Source: Piper betle (lineage: Eukaryota; Streptophyta; Magnoliopsida; Piperales; Piperaceae). Taken from it: a DNA stretch of 64,000 nt. Positions within the stretch are counted from its first letter, which is position 1. Each line of letters opens with the position of its first letter. Below are positions 1 to 11,215 of this stretch, in pieces. The notes below the pieces were generated by a model. The model did no database searches. It saw only the letters and a list, made by a program, of their open reading frames with translations, and was not told the DNA's origin. The translations under genes and the position numbers were made by a program. The stretch covers positions 1 through 64,000 of the forward strand of contig JAURVB010006142.1 of the NCBI GenBank assembly GCA_033002965.1, given 5' to 3'.

Positions 1-1805
1 CGTATTGGTACCGCACCAAACACCAACACAGCACTTCTGGCTACCGACACGCCTTGCCGATAGGCTGTTCCAGAAGTCAAACAGCACCCCACACAGCACT
101 GCCCGATCGCCCAGCCAGCAACACGCCCTGGGTTCGTGCCGTCTGCCCTTGCTCGTCTCAGCACCAGCCCCCTCAACTGCGTGCCTTGTAAACTTCGACC
201 GCGACCTCGACTACAGAAGTTCCCTGCCTAAAACGCCAGCCAACAAGCAAAACACAGATTACGGGAAAACACTTCCCAACCTTATATCATTCACTCGATC
301 ATAAGGATTTTACAAGCACTCGAACTCTCCTCTCAAGCACTTGCTCGGCTCGTGGACAGCCCCCACAGCCTCGCCCCAATGTACCCAAATACAATGGCGC
401 ACAAGAATTACTCCCCGAGTAACTCTATCCCGATTGCCAACACAAGCAACCTAACAACGTGTACCTGATTTCCAGCAAGCCGATGGAGTTCCAGCGCTCA
501 CCACGAACACCGGCTGCAGCAACTCCACGCTTCTTTCTCACCAGCCGCACCCCGCTGCTTTCCTTCACCAGAGAACACGCCTGGAATCTCAGGAACTCTC
601 CTCCTCACCGGACTCAATTCCCCTATTGATCCACTCCCACGTTTCTCCTTGATCTGGCCTCTCAATCCTTCAATCTCTCCTGATTCACCGATCTCCAGAG
701 ATTCTCCAGACTCGATTTCCAGACCACTAAGACCTCTCGATCTCTCCTGATCTACCGACCTCCAGAGCCTCGATCCTCTCGGTCTTCTCCTGATCAGCCA
801 AACTGCCGACCTCCTGATCAGCCTACCTGCCGACCTCTTTTCCAGCATAACCCCTATGCACTTATATATGCACCACGTCCTTCTGATTTCAGATAACTCC
901 GGATCCTTGCATCCTCATCCACAATGATCTGCAATATCCACCGTATCCAGCAACCTAGCAGCACATCACGTCCAGGTTCTTCCCAACGGCCTTGTGGTTA
1001 TCATCAGAAGTTTGTTGCAGCATCCACGTCTGGATATGGATCATATCTTCCACCAAGATACACCCCCAGCAACGTCCATGGATGTTTATCACAAACCGCC
1101 TTGGCTGCACCGCTGGTCCTCCCGTCGCGCCCACCGGCTCGACTCCAGCACCGTCCAGACATGGTTCAACCTCCCTCAGCAATTCACCAACCAACTGCCA
1201 GCAATGGTCCACCACCATCGCCCTGAACCAGCACCACCGTTCGTGCATGCCCATGCACTGTCGCGCCACCAGCATCTGCTCGCGCGCGCGCCTGCGCGCG
1301 CCCGCTCGCGCGAACACAGCGCGCGTCATCGCGCGCCCGCGCGCGCCACGCGCGCGCTCGCGCGCCCGCGCGCACGCGCGCTCGCGCACAACGCGCCTGT
1401 CGCTCCTTGCGCGCACACAACTGCGCGCTCGCCCGCTACAGTGCTCGGTACTCGGCTCGGTAGCCTGCTCGGTCCACGGTTGCACGAGAACCTCGCTCTA
1501 CCGACCCAAACAGCGATCAGCAACCACCTGAGGTTTCCTCCTGGACTCGGCCACATGCTCGGTACACCAAATACCGACCCATGTGCCGACACCACTGCTG
1601 TAACTCGACGCCATGCTCCATAGCCATGCTCGATCACACAGCAGCTCGTGCACCTCGGTTTGCAACCTGCAACTCAACACGGGTTAGCCTCCGCATGTTG
1701 TTTCCACCACTCGGATAGCCACCGCTACCCCATCATGGACGCGGGACACCTAGGGACAACACCCAAACCCCAGTTCCCGGCACGCCCATGAATCACGTCT
1801 GTGAC
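1..1805. repeat. LTR-like sequence, GC-rich, truncated by window edge
   Basis: No credible protein gene is seen; the open frames here are low-complexity by-products of base composition. The last 120 bases (about 1690-1805) align in order with the end of the LTR at 11554-13499: both have a GTTGTTTCCACCA or GTTGTTTTCACCA block, a CATGGA block, then CCCATG and a terminal ACA. Both also carry many scattered GCTCGGTAC-like motifs. I infer an LTR of the same Ty3/gypsy family, read on the plus strand up to about 1805. No purine-tract complement follows the end, so it may be a solo LTR. The other end lies outside the window. The family link rests on eye alignment and is moderate at best. Confidence 0.4.
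1279..1400. repeat. CG-dense low-complexity tract
   Basis: Over about 120 bases the sequence is almost entirely alternating GCGC/CGCG with short C or T interruptions. It is open in several frames on both strands and yields only Ala/Arg-rich low-complexity peptides, so it should not be read as a gene. Old methylated plant repeats usually lose CpG through deamination, so this density stands out against the AT-rich surroundings. Confidence 0.8.
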
Positions 1806-2166
1806 AGCTGGCTAGTGCCAGAAAATAACTCGAATGACGGCGATAGCGGTGGAAAATTGGCCGACAAAAGCCATTGTCAGCGGTGACTGCGGCAATGCCG
1901 ATGGTGGTGACAAGTATGGATCGATAGCCAACTGCAAGCCTGTCATGGTAGTGTCAGCCCAGTGGCCAACGGCAGTTCGAAGACTCATCGGCAGTGGCCC
2001 AAAGTGGCAGCGGTGCTAATAGTGAAATCCTCCAAAAATAAGGGGAAATCACTCAAAAATAATTGGGAGAATGCTAGGGATGATGTGGACGGCTTTGATC
2101 TTGCCACATGGCACGATCAAATGCCCAACCACTCATGAACTTAGTGGGACACACCGATGGTTTATA

Positions 2167-2219
<53 letters not shown>

Positions 2220-2692
2220 GTTGGAAAGATCGGATCGAAACCGACAAAAGAAACTCACTCCAGGCCTAAGATTGACTTTATAGGTAGTATTTGAGGCAAA
2301 AAAGCTAATTGGCCCTCAAAACTCTTAACTCAATCGGGGGAAAATCTATGACTCAAATCAAGTTGGGTCCACAGGGCAATCTGATAGTCTGAAATCCCTA
2401 AGAGATACTTATAAATAAAATACCCTTAAAATCCCAAACAAAAACTAAACGCTTCAACGGCCTAGATTTATCCCTAAAACCATGACTAACACATGCATAA
2501 AAAAATAATTGAAACTGTCATCTGCATATCAGGTATATTCAGCCTCTATAACATACGGTCATTTAGGCCCCATACTCATAGTTCAAAAACTTGTACAGCT
2601 CAAACTCACTTGAACCGATTCGTGGCTGGCCCGAACTAGACAATACTACAAGTGGGTAAAATCCTAACCTGAAATTGGGTTTTACACTATAT
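1806..2692 (-). repeat. Family E LTR-like repeat, inverted copy
   Basis: The reverse complement of this stretch runs collinear with 30421-31200. It starts at a TGTAAAACCCAATTTC-like end near 2692 and passes through matching GGTTAGG/TTTTACCCAC, CAGTTTCAATTAT-like, GTTTGGGATTTT and CTAGCATTCTC blocks. The TG-type start and length suggest an LTR of an unclassified element. A TA microsatellite (2167-2214) lies inside. Short frames at 1834-2019 and 2071-2283 are part of the repeat and not genes. The boundary next to 1805 is approximate. Confidence 0.55.
2167..2214. repeat. TA microsatellite
   Basis: About 24 uninterrupted TA dinucleotides lie inside the family E repeat. The equivalent place in the plus-strand copy near 30915 has only a short TATAT tract, so the expansion is specific to this copy. 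Confidence 0.95.
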
Positions 2693-3199
2693 TTTACACA
2701 CTAGCGCCCGGGCACTTTAAGAGTCTAGATTTTCCATATGCTAGCACTTGGGCTAGCGCCCAAATGCCAGTGATGGACCCTTTCATTTTGGGTTATGTTT
2801 TCTTGTGATTTTCTCTTTACAAACCATCCTTTCTCACAAAAATAATGGTTTTACATGATTTTGAGTTTCCTTCTCCACTCTGTCTCCAGTGATTTTTATT
2901 AAGATTTTAGAAGAAAAGCTTAATTTTGAGCTAGAATTTTGATTCAATCTTGCAGTGTGACAAGAGATTGAAGTTTCTCCTTGTTGGTGCCCTCTCAAGG
3001 TTAAGAATCTATTGTATTTTAGATGTAAATTACTAGAGAGTGCTCAAGTGTAGAGGGCGGTATTTTTGTATTGAAGAAGGCATTACGACGTGTCTTGGAT
3101 TCGAGACGAAGGGGTTGTTCGTGCATATTGTTTTTGAGGGATCTTCCTTTCCAACTAGGTATGCAAATTCCAACCTCTACTCTGTTAAATTTTCCAAGA
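2693..3199. other. Intergenic, no supported gene
   Basis: This AT-rich sequence has a GCGCCCGGGC/GCTAGCGCCC patch near 2704-2762. The stretch 2870-3200 has the look of a retroelement LTR leader but no second copy or primer site was found. The 96-residue frame at 3040 is hydrophobic low complexity without recognisable domains. I see no gene. Confidence 0.5.
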
Positions 3200-3420
3200 G
3201 TAATACGAAGTTGTTTTTTTCTAAATTTCCCAGGTGGTTTTTCTTATTGTTCTTCTCTATTTGTCTAATTTGTTTTTTTCTCAATATTTGTTTCACCAGT
3301 TTCAGCTTTTTTCTTGAATCTAGGATGTGATAATTCAGGGGCTGATCTACAGGATTCACATAACAAGATAGTTTCTAATCTCTTCCAAATGGATCGAGAT
3401 GGTGCTGTTAGAAAAAGGCT
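3200..3420 (+). pseudogene. Chimeric gene fragment: CDT1-like intron/exon fused to VPS4-like exon
   Basis: Bases about 3200-3369 match, in the opposite orientation, the intron 4/exon 5 junction of the CDT1-like gene (reverse complement of about 6250-6440). Shared features are the TTTTTTCTCAATATTT intron block, an AG acceptor, and a coding stretch reading NSGADLQDSH where the gene reads NSGAGLQDSH. At about 3369 the match stops and continues as sequence close to VPS4 exon 3 (45357-45400): the fragment reads IVSNLFQMDRDGA where VPS4 reads [13 protein letters not shown]. No start codon or usable frame exists, so this is a dead fragment. How two unrelated genes became joined is inference; capture by a mobile element or filler-DNA repair are both possible. 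Confidence 0.65.
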
Positions 3421-4059
3421 AAAGATTGGTAAATCATCCTAATAATCATAAAATAAATGGGAAGGTAAATTTTGGAAACTGTTATAAAAATTAGATCTTG
3501 TAGAGGAGGCACACTTTTAAGAATGTCAAATTTGATAAAGTTTTGTGGCAATGCACTTGGGTTTCTAGAACACTACTCAAAAATATGACAACCACAAGGA
3601 ATTTGTAACTCCAGGCAATAAATTCTCCTCTTTATGAAGAATTCGAACAACCACCACGGCTTTGGGTGAGAAAAGGGGAAAATAGTCTAATATTTCTCCA
3701 TTAAATAAATATTCGCATAATGATTTTTATGTAATAAAGAAGACAGACCAAAGGGCATGTTAAAAAACTGACCGTCTACCCTTTGGTATTAGGCAATGAA
3801 AGCGAAAGTTGACTCGGCATCAAAACATAACTTCTCGGATGGGGGAACGATTTGTTATAACACTTGCTATAAAAAACCCACTGTAACAACTTTTTTATTG
3901 ATTCAAATACTTACAATTAGTGGAGTATCAAGGAATTAACTATGAATAGCAGTTATATTCCACTAATTGTAATAATTAGGAATAACGATAGGTCTGCTAC
4001 AGCGGATTTGTTATAGCGTCACTAGCACAGATGCAAGGTCTCAAACTTTTATTTCCCAA
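3421..4059. other. Spacer between fragments, with a 14-bp inverted repeat
   Basis: This sequence separates two VPS4-like pieces that lie only about 0.2 kb apart in the functional gene, so it is probably an insertion of about 0.5 kb. It contains a perfect 14-bp inverted repeat (3911-3924 and 3959-3972, TTACAATTAGTGGA and its complement) around a 34-nt loop, plus two direct GATTTGTTATA motifs. I found no target duplication and no coding capacity. Confidence 0.5.
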
Positions 4060-4165
4060 ATATTTTACATTTCCACGGACGCCAACACTTACATTTGCAT
4101 GTCCTGGATATTTTTTGCAAGGCATGAAAATTTGCTTCTATTTTAGAATATAGGAAATAATGATA
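4060..4165 (+). pseudogene. VPS4-like intron/exon fragment
   Basis: This stretch is about 85% identical by eye to 45528-45640 of the VPS4 gene. The match covers the end of intron 3, including ACTTACATTTGC, TATTTTTTGCAAGG and the acceptor TTGCTTCTATTTTAG, and the start of exon 4 (GGAAATAATGAT). Intron sequence is included, so this is a DNA-level copy and not a retrotranscribed one. The match stops after about 20 coding bases. The overlapping minus-strand frame at 4049-4330 is a by-product. Confidence 0.7.
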
Positions 4166-4971
4166 AAAGAGTTTTTGATCAGCTTTGAACAGCCTAATTA
4201 CATAATGAGTACAAAAACAAAATTTTCCCATTCTTATATTATAACCAACCGCAATTACATTTTTGAGCCTGAAGTGGCAATGCAAATCTCGATTACCGGC
4301 AAAATATTGTTTGACCCTTGAAGTAATCATGTATTAATTTCTCTTTTTCCCTCACAACAGAACACGTGGAAAAAGTAGTTGCACATAGAACTTACTCAGA
4401 AGAGTTTAGCCCACAAAATAATCACCACAAATTTTATAATGTCTATATGCTTATTGAGTTGAAGATAAACCATTTTATGGAAACACCGTGTATCGCACAC
4501 ACATACAGTCAATCGAATTCTTAATTTTTCACTTTTCAGCTCGAGGGCAAATACAATATGGTTCAAGGATAACCGATCAATTAAGGGCGACCTGGTACCC
4601 GGTGTCACACCTAACCGAAATGGAATTGAAGGATTGAAGAAAGTAATAAAATCACCATACCATGTACTACAGCATCAAGCCTCAAAGAAGAATACTCCAG
4701 GTATCAACTTGTTTTTTCAGTACAAGAATTACAGTAGACACATATAACAGTTCTATAGATACCCATAATGCCTGATTTTTAGGTTATCAACCCACCCAAA
4801 ACAATATAACACGGTTCAACAGCAGCCTGGTGCGGAAGTAAACAAGCTAAATGTCCTATCAGTCAAATCTGTTTCTAAAACGAGTAATTAGCTGAACTGG
4901 GTAGAATGCTCACATCCTCGATAAACGCTTTACAGCGAGCAGAAGCACATTGCACAACAGCATCATGCTTC
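4166..4971. other. CDT1 3' flank and probable 3' UTR
   Basis: The minus-strand CDT1 stop codon is at 4972-4974, so its 3' UTR runs downwards from 4971, probably for one to a few hundred bases. An AATAAA-class signal cannot be assigned with confidence. No other gene is seen here; the small frame at 4396-4608 has no recognisable domain. Confidence 0.5.
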
Positions 4972-7739
4972 TCAAAAAGATTCAACTATTTTCTGGCGGA
5001 TGGATACTGGATCCAAAGTCTTCTTGATACTGCACAAGATACAGGAAAAAGCATCAATGATACACACATTTCATTCTTATAATTTAGAAGACCACCTTTG
5101 AAGAAAACTTGATGATGACAAGCATAAAGCTAAGTGAGATTACTTGTTAGGTTAATGGACTCAAAAGTGATCTAGTGGCATAAGCAAAAAAGCTTGAATC
5201 TAAAGAAAATTAATTGTGTTCAGTAGGTACAAAAACACTCACCAGTAAAAACAATCTCCACTGGATGCCATCTTTCTGTGGAGCCAATCCGGGACTAATT
5301 CTTCTAGTAGCTCCACTTGTTCTGCCACCTCTCCTACATACATATACAATCATAACAAATAAGCAAAAATGCATAAGAGTAAACTAAGCCATCAACAGTA
5401 ATCATACCTTTATCTGTTATGTCAGAGCTATGCCAAATAATCTTATGCACAAGCTCCTCCTTGGTGATGAACGACAATTTGGCCTTCTGAAAAATTAGTT
5501 GGACCACATTAACAAGGTCAAGCAAGCATGTGAGTGTCTGACTCTTCTTTCCAGTACCAGTTTGAATCATCAAGGGATCCTCTTCAGATCCTTCTAAAAT
5601 TTTCGCCTGCAAAAGTAACTGAATGATACAGAGCATGAAAATCTAAGAGCTGTTATAAATGTAACATACAGATGAAATACTGTACATGGTCAGAAGTTTT
5701 TTCAGCTCTGTTTTCTTCTGAAAAGTAAACTACGTCAACTGTAGGAACATCCAAGTGTGCAGAGAAGTCCAGCAATCTCTTAGTAGACAAGCGATAGGAC
5801 AATGGGTTAATGGTATCAGTGCAATCATTAGGAGTAAGCACTGGTCTTTTCAAAACCTGAATATTGGGTGTCTCCACTACTGGTGTAAGAACAATCCTTG
5901 TGGAAGTTGGATTACAAGGACTGCAATCAAAAACCCTATTTGGAGAGGTTACAAAATTTCCCAATATACTATTGACTGCTGAGTCAGATGAAAATTCCTT
6001 ATATTTGCTGTCTTGGATGCCTATGGCCACCAGGCTTGACCCAATATACTATTGATTGGAGAGACTGCCACCAGTTTCCAATAATTGAGAAGAGGAGAAA
6101 GCAGGAGCCTTCGTCCTTCTAGCAAAAGTTTTTTGGCAAAACGTTCATGAAAGCCTGGAGGCAGATGGGACATATTCACAAAAGGATCTGATTCTGTGAG
6201 GACCTCAGACAAAGTAGACGAAGGAGCCCCAATTGATAGTGGACACTCATTCATACAATCATCTTGTTGGGTATGTGAATCCTGCAGACCAGCCCCTGAA
6301 TTGTTCACATCCTGGATTGTAGAAAAAAGAAACAAGCCAAAATAACATCAAACTTTAATGCATGTCCCTTAATAAATATTGAGAAAAAAGAACCCACACA
6401 AACAAACAGAGAGCAGAAAGGAATTTTAGAAATATTACAAAATCCACAAGAAAAATCACCTTGGAAATTGAAAAAGAACTGGGATTACTATCCAATTTCT
6501 CAGGCAAAGCAAGTTGAGGAGTCACTTCACAATAAATTGTACACTTGGGGTGGTTAAATGGCTCGGGAAGCAATGCTTCTGGGATATCATACTCCTACAG
6601 TTGGAACACCATGAAAACAAACATCAAAAGTTTTATGGGGGAAGCTACTCCAAAAATGATGGATATATGCAGAGGATGTAGCACATGGTCCACTACCAAC
6701 TCAATCATATACTTATGGTTGAAAGATATCCATTTACTAGGCATAAGCACAACTGATTTGTCAATAAATTACATTTATAAGACAAATGAGTTGGCTAGCT
6801 GTAAGAAAAAAATTTACAAAATTTGCAATAGGTCATCCTCACTAGTAAGACATATCTAAGGTACATTATAAATTTGGAATGGAAGTTCACCTCATCGTGT
6901 AACTTCAAGAAATCTAACAGCTTTAGACGGAAAGCCTGACACAAAGCTACAGATAAAGATTCATCTGAACCAAGCTCAACTACGTGAACTAAAGTAATCT
7001 TCAAGTCTGGCTTCATGCATAAAGTGCGCTTATCATGAACAAGGATTTTTTCAACTGTGACTGCTTCAGGAAATACATACTTCATCTGTGCTAAATGTTG
7101 ATAAGTGAATTTCCTGAAAATTTGTGAGTAATAGTCACCACATTTGTTACTTTATATTCAAAAGTCAAAATGAACCTTGCTAAAACATCCAGATATTCAA
7201 CCTCTTTGAGAGCACCTCAACTTGAAGACTAATATTACTGAAAGTAGGCATCTTTTTTTGCAAATTAAGCAATCTTATAGAGGTGTCCATTCGATTAAAT
7301 AGATCAGCAATTGCCACATATCTGAAGCCCAAAGATGGAAAAAAGAATGCCATTAGCCATAAAATAACAGTAAGTTCAATAATATTTAAAAAAATAAGAC
7401 TTACTTTTCTGGAAGTTTTGCTTCATCAATTTTTGCAATTTTCCTCAACTCACTACTCTCAGAATCAGAATTTCTGTCAACATCAGCCACATGGTAAAAC
7501 TCAGAAATCTGTTTTGCAGCTCTAAGAGGAACACAAACTCCCTTTTGCTTTACTCTTGAAGGTTGAATTATCTGAGGTGGTGTAGGGGTTCCAACATTAG
7601 TGTCCTCCAAAGCTTTCTTACTCTCCATTTTTATGGTCCGGGGAGGAGATGAAGTGCATTTTTCTCCATCAGGAATAATCTTTTTGCACTTAAAGCCAAG
7701 AGAAGCCTGACCGCCTCCATCACATTTTTGGTTCTCCAT
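4972..7739 (-). CDS. CDT1: CDT1-like DNA replication licensing factor, nine exons
   Basis: CDT1 loads the MCM2-7 helicase at origins in G1 with ORC and CDC6, acts in the nucleus and is blocked by geminin-type inhibitors; some plant CDT1 proteins also act in plastids. Exons read on the minus strand are 7739-7405, 7321-7202, 7113-6891, 6594-6460, 6311-6041, 5978-5686, 5606-5408, 5333-5243 and 5029-4972. All are joined by GT-AG, total 1725 bases and give 574 residues, close to the usual plant length. Exons 2-4 hold the conserved central domain (LPEKYVAIADLFNRMDTSIR, then FTYQHLAQMKYVFPEAV, CMKPDLKITL, and LLPEPFN). Exons 7-9 hold the C-terminal MCM-binding winged helix (SFITKEELVHKII, LEELVPDWL, then FYCIKKTLDPVS). 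The N-terminus is polar and Pro/Ser rich. The start is the first ATG of the exon (7739). The 62-bp intron 5979-6040 is short and flanked by a repeat; without it the frame hits a stop. Confidence 0.9.
5979..6040 (-). other. Predicted 62-bp mini-intron of CDT1 bounded by a 16-nt direct repeat
   Basis: Read on the minus strand, exon 5 runs into a TAG stop at about 6021-6023 unless sequence is removed. A GTCAAG donor at 6040 and a CTGACTCAG acceptor ending at 5979 restore the frame into the next conserved CDT1 segment. The same 16 bases (plus strand CCCAATATACTATTGA) occur at 5960-5975 and 6040-6055, exactly 80 bases apart. The intron is near the lower size limit for plants. The alternative is a frameshifting insertion that damages the gene. 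Confidence 0.6.
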
Positions 7740-9930
7740 GTTAGGTCACACAACAGAGTACAAGAATGATGTGCAATAGAGAAAGACTTAGACGTAAGCC
7801 TGCAGAGAATTTATACAATTAGGAACAGCTGTAGGAAGAGCGAGCACATTTATCAAACAAGAATAGAATGATACAAACAAAGAACTTTGGTGTAAAAACC
7901 CAAACCCAATTCACTCTTGAACCGGATAAAAAATGCTACTGTCGGTAAAATTAACTAATGAATTGATTAAGCTAGTAGAACCAACCTAAGCGGCATGATC
8001 TAAAAACCCTCTTGGCATCTTCAGATGAAAGATGCCAGTAATGCAAATGCAATGCAAAGCCCTAGTAAGACATTCTGGGAATGGCATGACAAGATAACAC
8101 ACAAGGAAATAAGAAATGAAATTGATAGAGCCTCCACTGTAAATATGGTAAAAAGCTAACCTGTACAATAGATATAATTATAACCACAACATTGACAACA
8201 ATAAAGGGATCACAATTTACATATAAATGAATATCTGATATTGTCAACTCATACTGAAGTCTCATAACCATATGATGATCATCAACTGATATAACAAATA
8301 CAAATCTCATAACAGAATAGCATAATTAACTTATAAATACGAGTACATAATCATAAAACAAATATATAAGTCCATCACCAAATATATCATAAAAGAGAGC
8401 AACAAGAAAGCAACACATGTTAGGTAGATGTATACAAGAGTCAAACGTTCTTTTGCTAAAATTGTCAATCTCCACTTGGAGTCCACACCTGAAAATTGTA
8501 ATATATATATAGGCCTGAAGGCAACTTGAAGTAGAGCTCAGTTCAAAAATAACACACAGGAATTTCATCTTCGAAGGTTATTAAGCTCAGAAATAAAAAT
8601 GCAGTTGGCCCCTGTGGAGTGGGATCTAATAAAAAAGTCACTCAACACATCCTACAATCAGTAAATTAAAACTCGATATGGTAGAACAATAAAGCTAAGA
8701 AGTGAGTCCTAACAAACCTTGTAAAAACTCCAAACATTGTCACATGCTACTAGCAGGCGAGCTCCTACTTTATCCTACACAACAATACTACTCACTATCA
8801 TCCAAATATAATCTACAAGATGTATGCATAAGATGGATAAATGCAAGCACGAACAACATGATGAGCAACACGGCACTGACAAATAAATGTACAACAATGA
8901 CAAGTAGGAAGAAATAGCAGCTATCAAGCAATGGCAGCCACCAACAAAGTAGGGCAAACAGTGAATTATGAAGTCACAAACTAGAATAAGTGGCTAACTC
9001 ACAATGAGAATAACAAGAGGTCGATAGACAAATAGCAACTATATAACTAACAAGAGCAACTCGCAGTCAATTAGCACAAACAACATGCAACACAGTTTCA
9101 TAATCGCCAAAGAACTTAATAATCAATTAACGACAGTTCGGTAATATCAACAATTAATTCTAATTATAAATAAGACGGAAGCAATAATCAGCAATAACCA
9201 ACAATGGACATTAAACTACAAGAATCAATAACAACCGACAATAATCAACAACAAAAAACAATAATTACAAACTAACAAAATGGGCATACTATGGTAATCA
9301 AATGGACAACGATGAATCTCCAACTAACTAAATAGTCAAAAACTTAAATCAGAACCTAGTCGTAAAAGTTTTAACAACAACAAGCTACTCGAGTCTTTCA
9401 TCAAAGTACTAACAATCTAAAGTGGTCAACGATGGACAACAATAAGATGCCCTAGCAACAATTAATACTAAACAGTAATCATCAGATTCAAAACTGGCAA
9501 TAATATGTCATAGAAAAGACATAAACCAACCAATTAGAGGACCATGCTAACAATCGAACAAGAAGAGAAGAAACACATTAATCAGCCAACAATAACCCAC
9601 CATCAACAATCAACAACCAACAAGAAAAGAAGACATTTTTCACAAGCTACAACATATTCAATCACCAATGAACGTAGAATAGCCGAATATCCATCATACA
9701 GAACAATAATTACCACATCAATATACTTAGAAATCCGATAACAAGAAACGGAGTAAGAAGATGGCATGATAATGAGCATCTCAACCCCAATGATGCACCA
9801 TGAAATCAGAATACACATGCCAACAATCATGATGATAAGAAGAAGAGGTGCTATGAAATGATACAAGAAGAAAATGAACCGGGAGAAGCAAGGGGGAAAC
9901 TGACCGGTGGCCAGGAGGGAGGTGATGGCT
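7740..9930. other. AT-rich CDT1 upstream region
   Basis: The CDT1 promoter and 5' UTR should lie at the low end of this stretch, read on the minus strand. I could not assign a TATA box or E2F-type site with confidence. From about 8900 to 9750 the sequence is simple and CAA/ACAAC-rich, without coding structure. The several minus-strand frames of 60-90 residues are hydrophobic low complexity with no domain. Confidence 0.5.
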
Positions 9931-9934
9931 GCGT

Positions 9935-10320
9935 CAGCGTCGGCTGGCCGGCAGGGGGAATGGGAGGAGGCGAGGGCTGTCCTCGGTAATGGTGGAGGGG
10001 AAAGAGGGAGAGGCGAGTGAGCGAGAGAGGAAGAGAGGGGGAGAAAGGGCTAGGGCGAGGAGGTCGGTGGGGAGAAGTAGGAGACGGAGGTGGGTGGAGA
10101 GGAAGAGAAGAGGAGGGGCTAGGGCATGAGGAGGAAGCAAGGGGAGGTGGGCATGGCGGTCGGGAGAGTGAGAAGGGATGAATGCGAAATGCCAGCGGTG
10201 GCAGAGGGTACGGGCTTCCTCGGTTTTGAAAAAGAAGATGGAGGGAGGGGTATTTTAGAGAATTTTCGGACATGAGTGGTATTTGAGGGTATATATCCAT
10301 GGGCTGGTTGGGCATCTTTG
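9935..10320 (-). repeat. Purine-rich LTR-like tract
   Basis: The plus strand is a long run of GGAGG/GAGGA purines. The minus strand gives Pro/Ser-rich frames of 154 and 68 residues that have no domain and look like composition by-products. Comparable pyrimidine-rich leaders occur inside the family D LTRs (33920-34440 and 36110-36900), so this may be a diverged minus-oriented LTR fragment. Confidence 0.4.
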
Positions 10321-10499
10321 GGGTATTTCTTGGGGAAAGGAGGGTTGTTTTGGGTAGTTTGAGAAACGTTTGTGGTAATTTAATAATTTTTCACTCGAGA
10401 CCACACTCTAAAGTCTTTCCGCGGGAGTAAAAAACCGTTGATTTTAAACTGAATCAGTTATTTTTAAATGGAATTAATCAATTTTATTAAGTTAGGTGA

Positions 10500-10780
10500 A
10501 AAATCGAGTCAAAATGAGGTTAGATAGAGTGGGATTGGTAGGGTCAACGGGAGGGGGTAGGGAAGGCCAACGTCGGGAGGTGGGGGGACTAGGTGGGGCC
10601 GTTGGCGGCGGGTAGGGGGCGAGACGAATTGGGCTAGAGCGACGGAGAATGAGGGCGGCGTCGAGGGTTTGGGGGAAGAAAAATGTCGAGTGGAAAGAAA
10701 TGGGTTGGTGGCATTATAGTAATAAAAATTGACTCGACTCTGACTTAAGTAAAAAATAATAACTAATTCCAAATAATTTC
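10500..10780 (-). repeat. Fragment related to family D LTR
   Basis: The reverse complement reads GAGTCGAGTCAATTTTTATT followed by an AATGCC block and a pyrimidine-rich tract. That is the same order as in the family D LTRs at 33860-33960 and 36075-36180. No target duplications were found. The 87-residue minus-strand frame here is a by-product. Confidence 0.45.
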
Positions 10781-11157
10781 AAAAAATATGATAAAATATT
10801 ATAAAATATAATACATACCATAATATTAAAATAACATATTATATAATTAATAACTTACCGATTTTGACTGATTCAAGTAAACTAATTCTTATCAAAATTT
10901 TCATGAATCAATATAATTCAATGACTCTCTTTCAATCTGATTCAACGCCCGATTCTAATTTTTACAACTATACTTTCAAATTATAAATAACGTTGAATAT
11001 CTATAAAGTGGGTTCTAGAGGCTATCCACAAGCGGTCGGTGTGAAACGAATTAAAGCAAAAATAAAAGAAAGCAAGACATATGTCGAATGATATGCTATA
11101 GAAACAAGTAACCTAGTCTAAACCCTAATATGTGCCTTCCTAGCAAAGTCAACGGTC

Positions 11158-11215
<58 letters not shown>

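Noticed and set aside
955..1637. Several overlapping frames of 100-209 residues on both strands
   Set aside because: They arise from the CG-dense, stop-poor composition. The peptides are Arg/Ala/Pro-rich low complexity and the region is LTR-like.
4049..4330. 93-residue minus-strand frame
   Set aside because: It overlaps a plus-strand intron/exon fragment of VPS4 and is its antisense.
9851..10315. 154-residue minus-strand Pro/Ser-rich frame
   Set aside because: Produced by a purine-rich tract also seen in LTR leaders; no domain or splice context.
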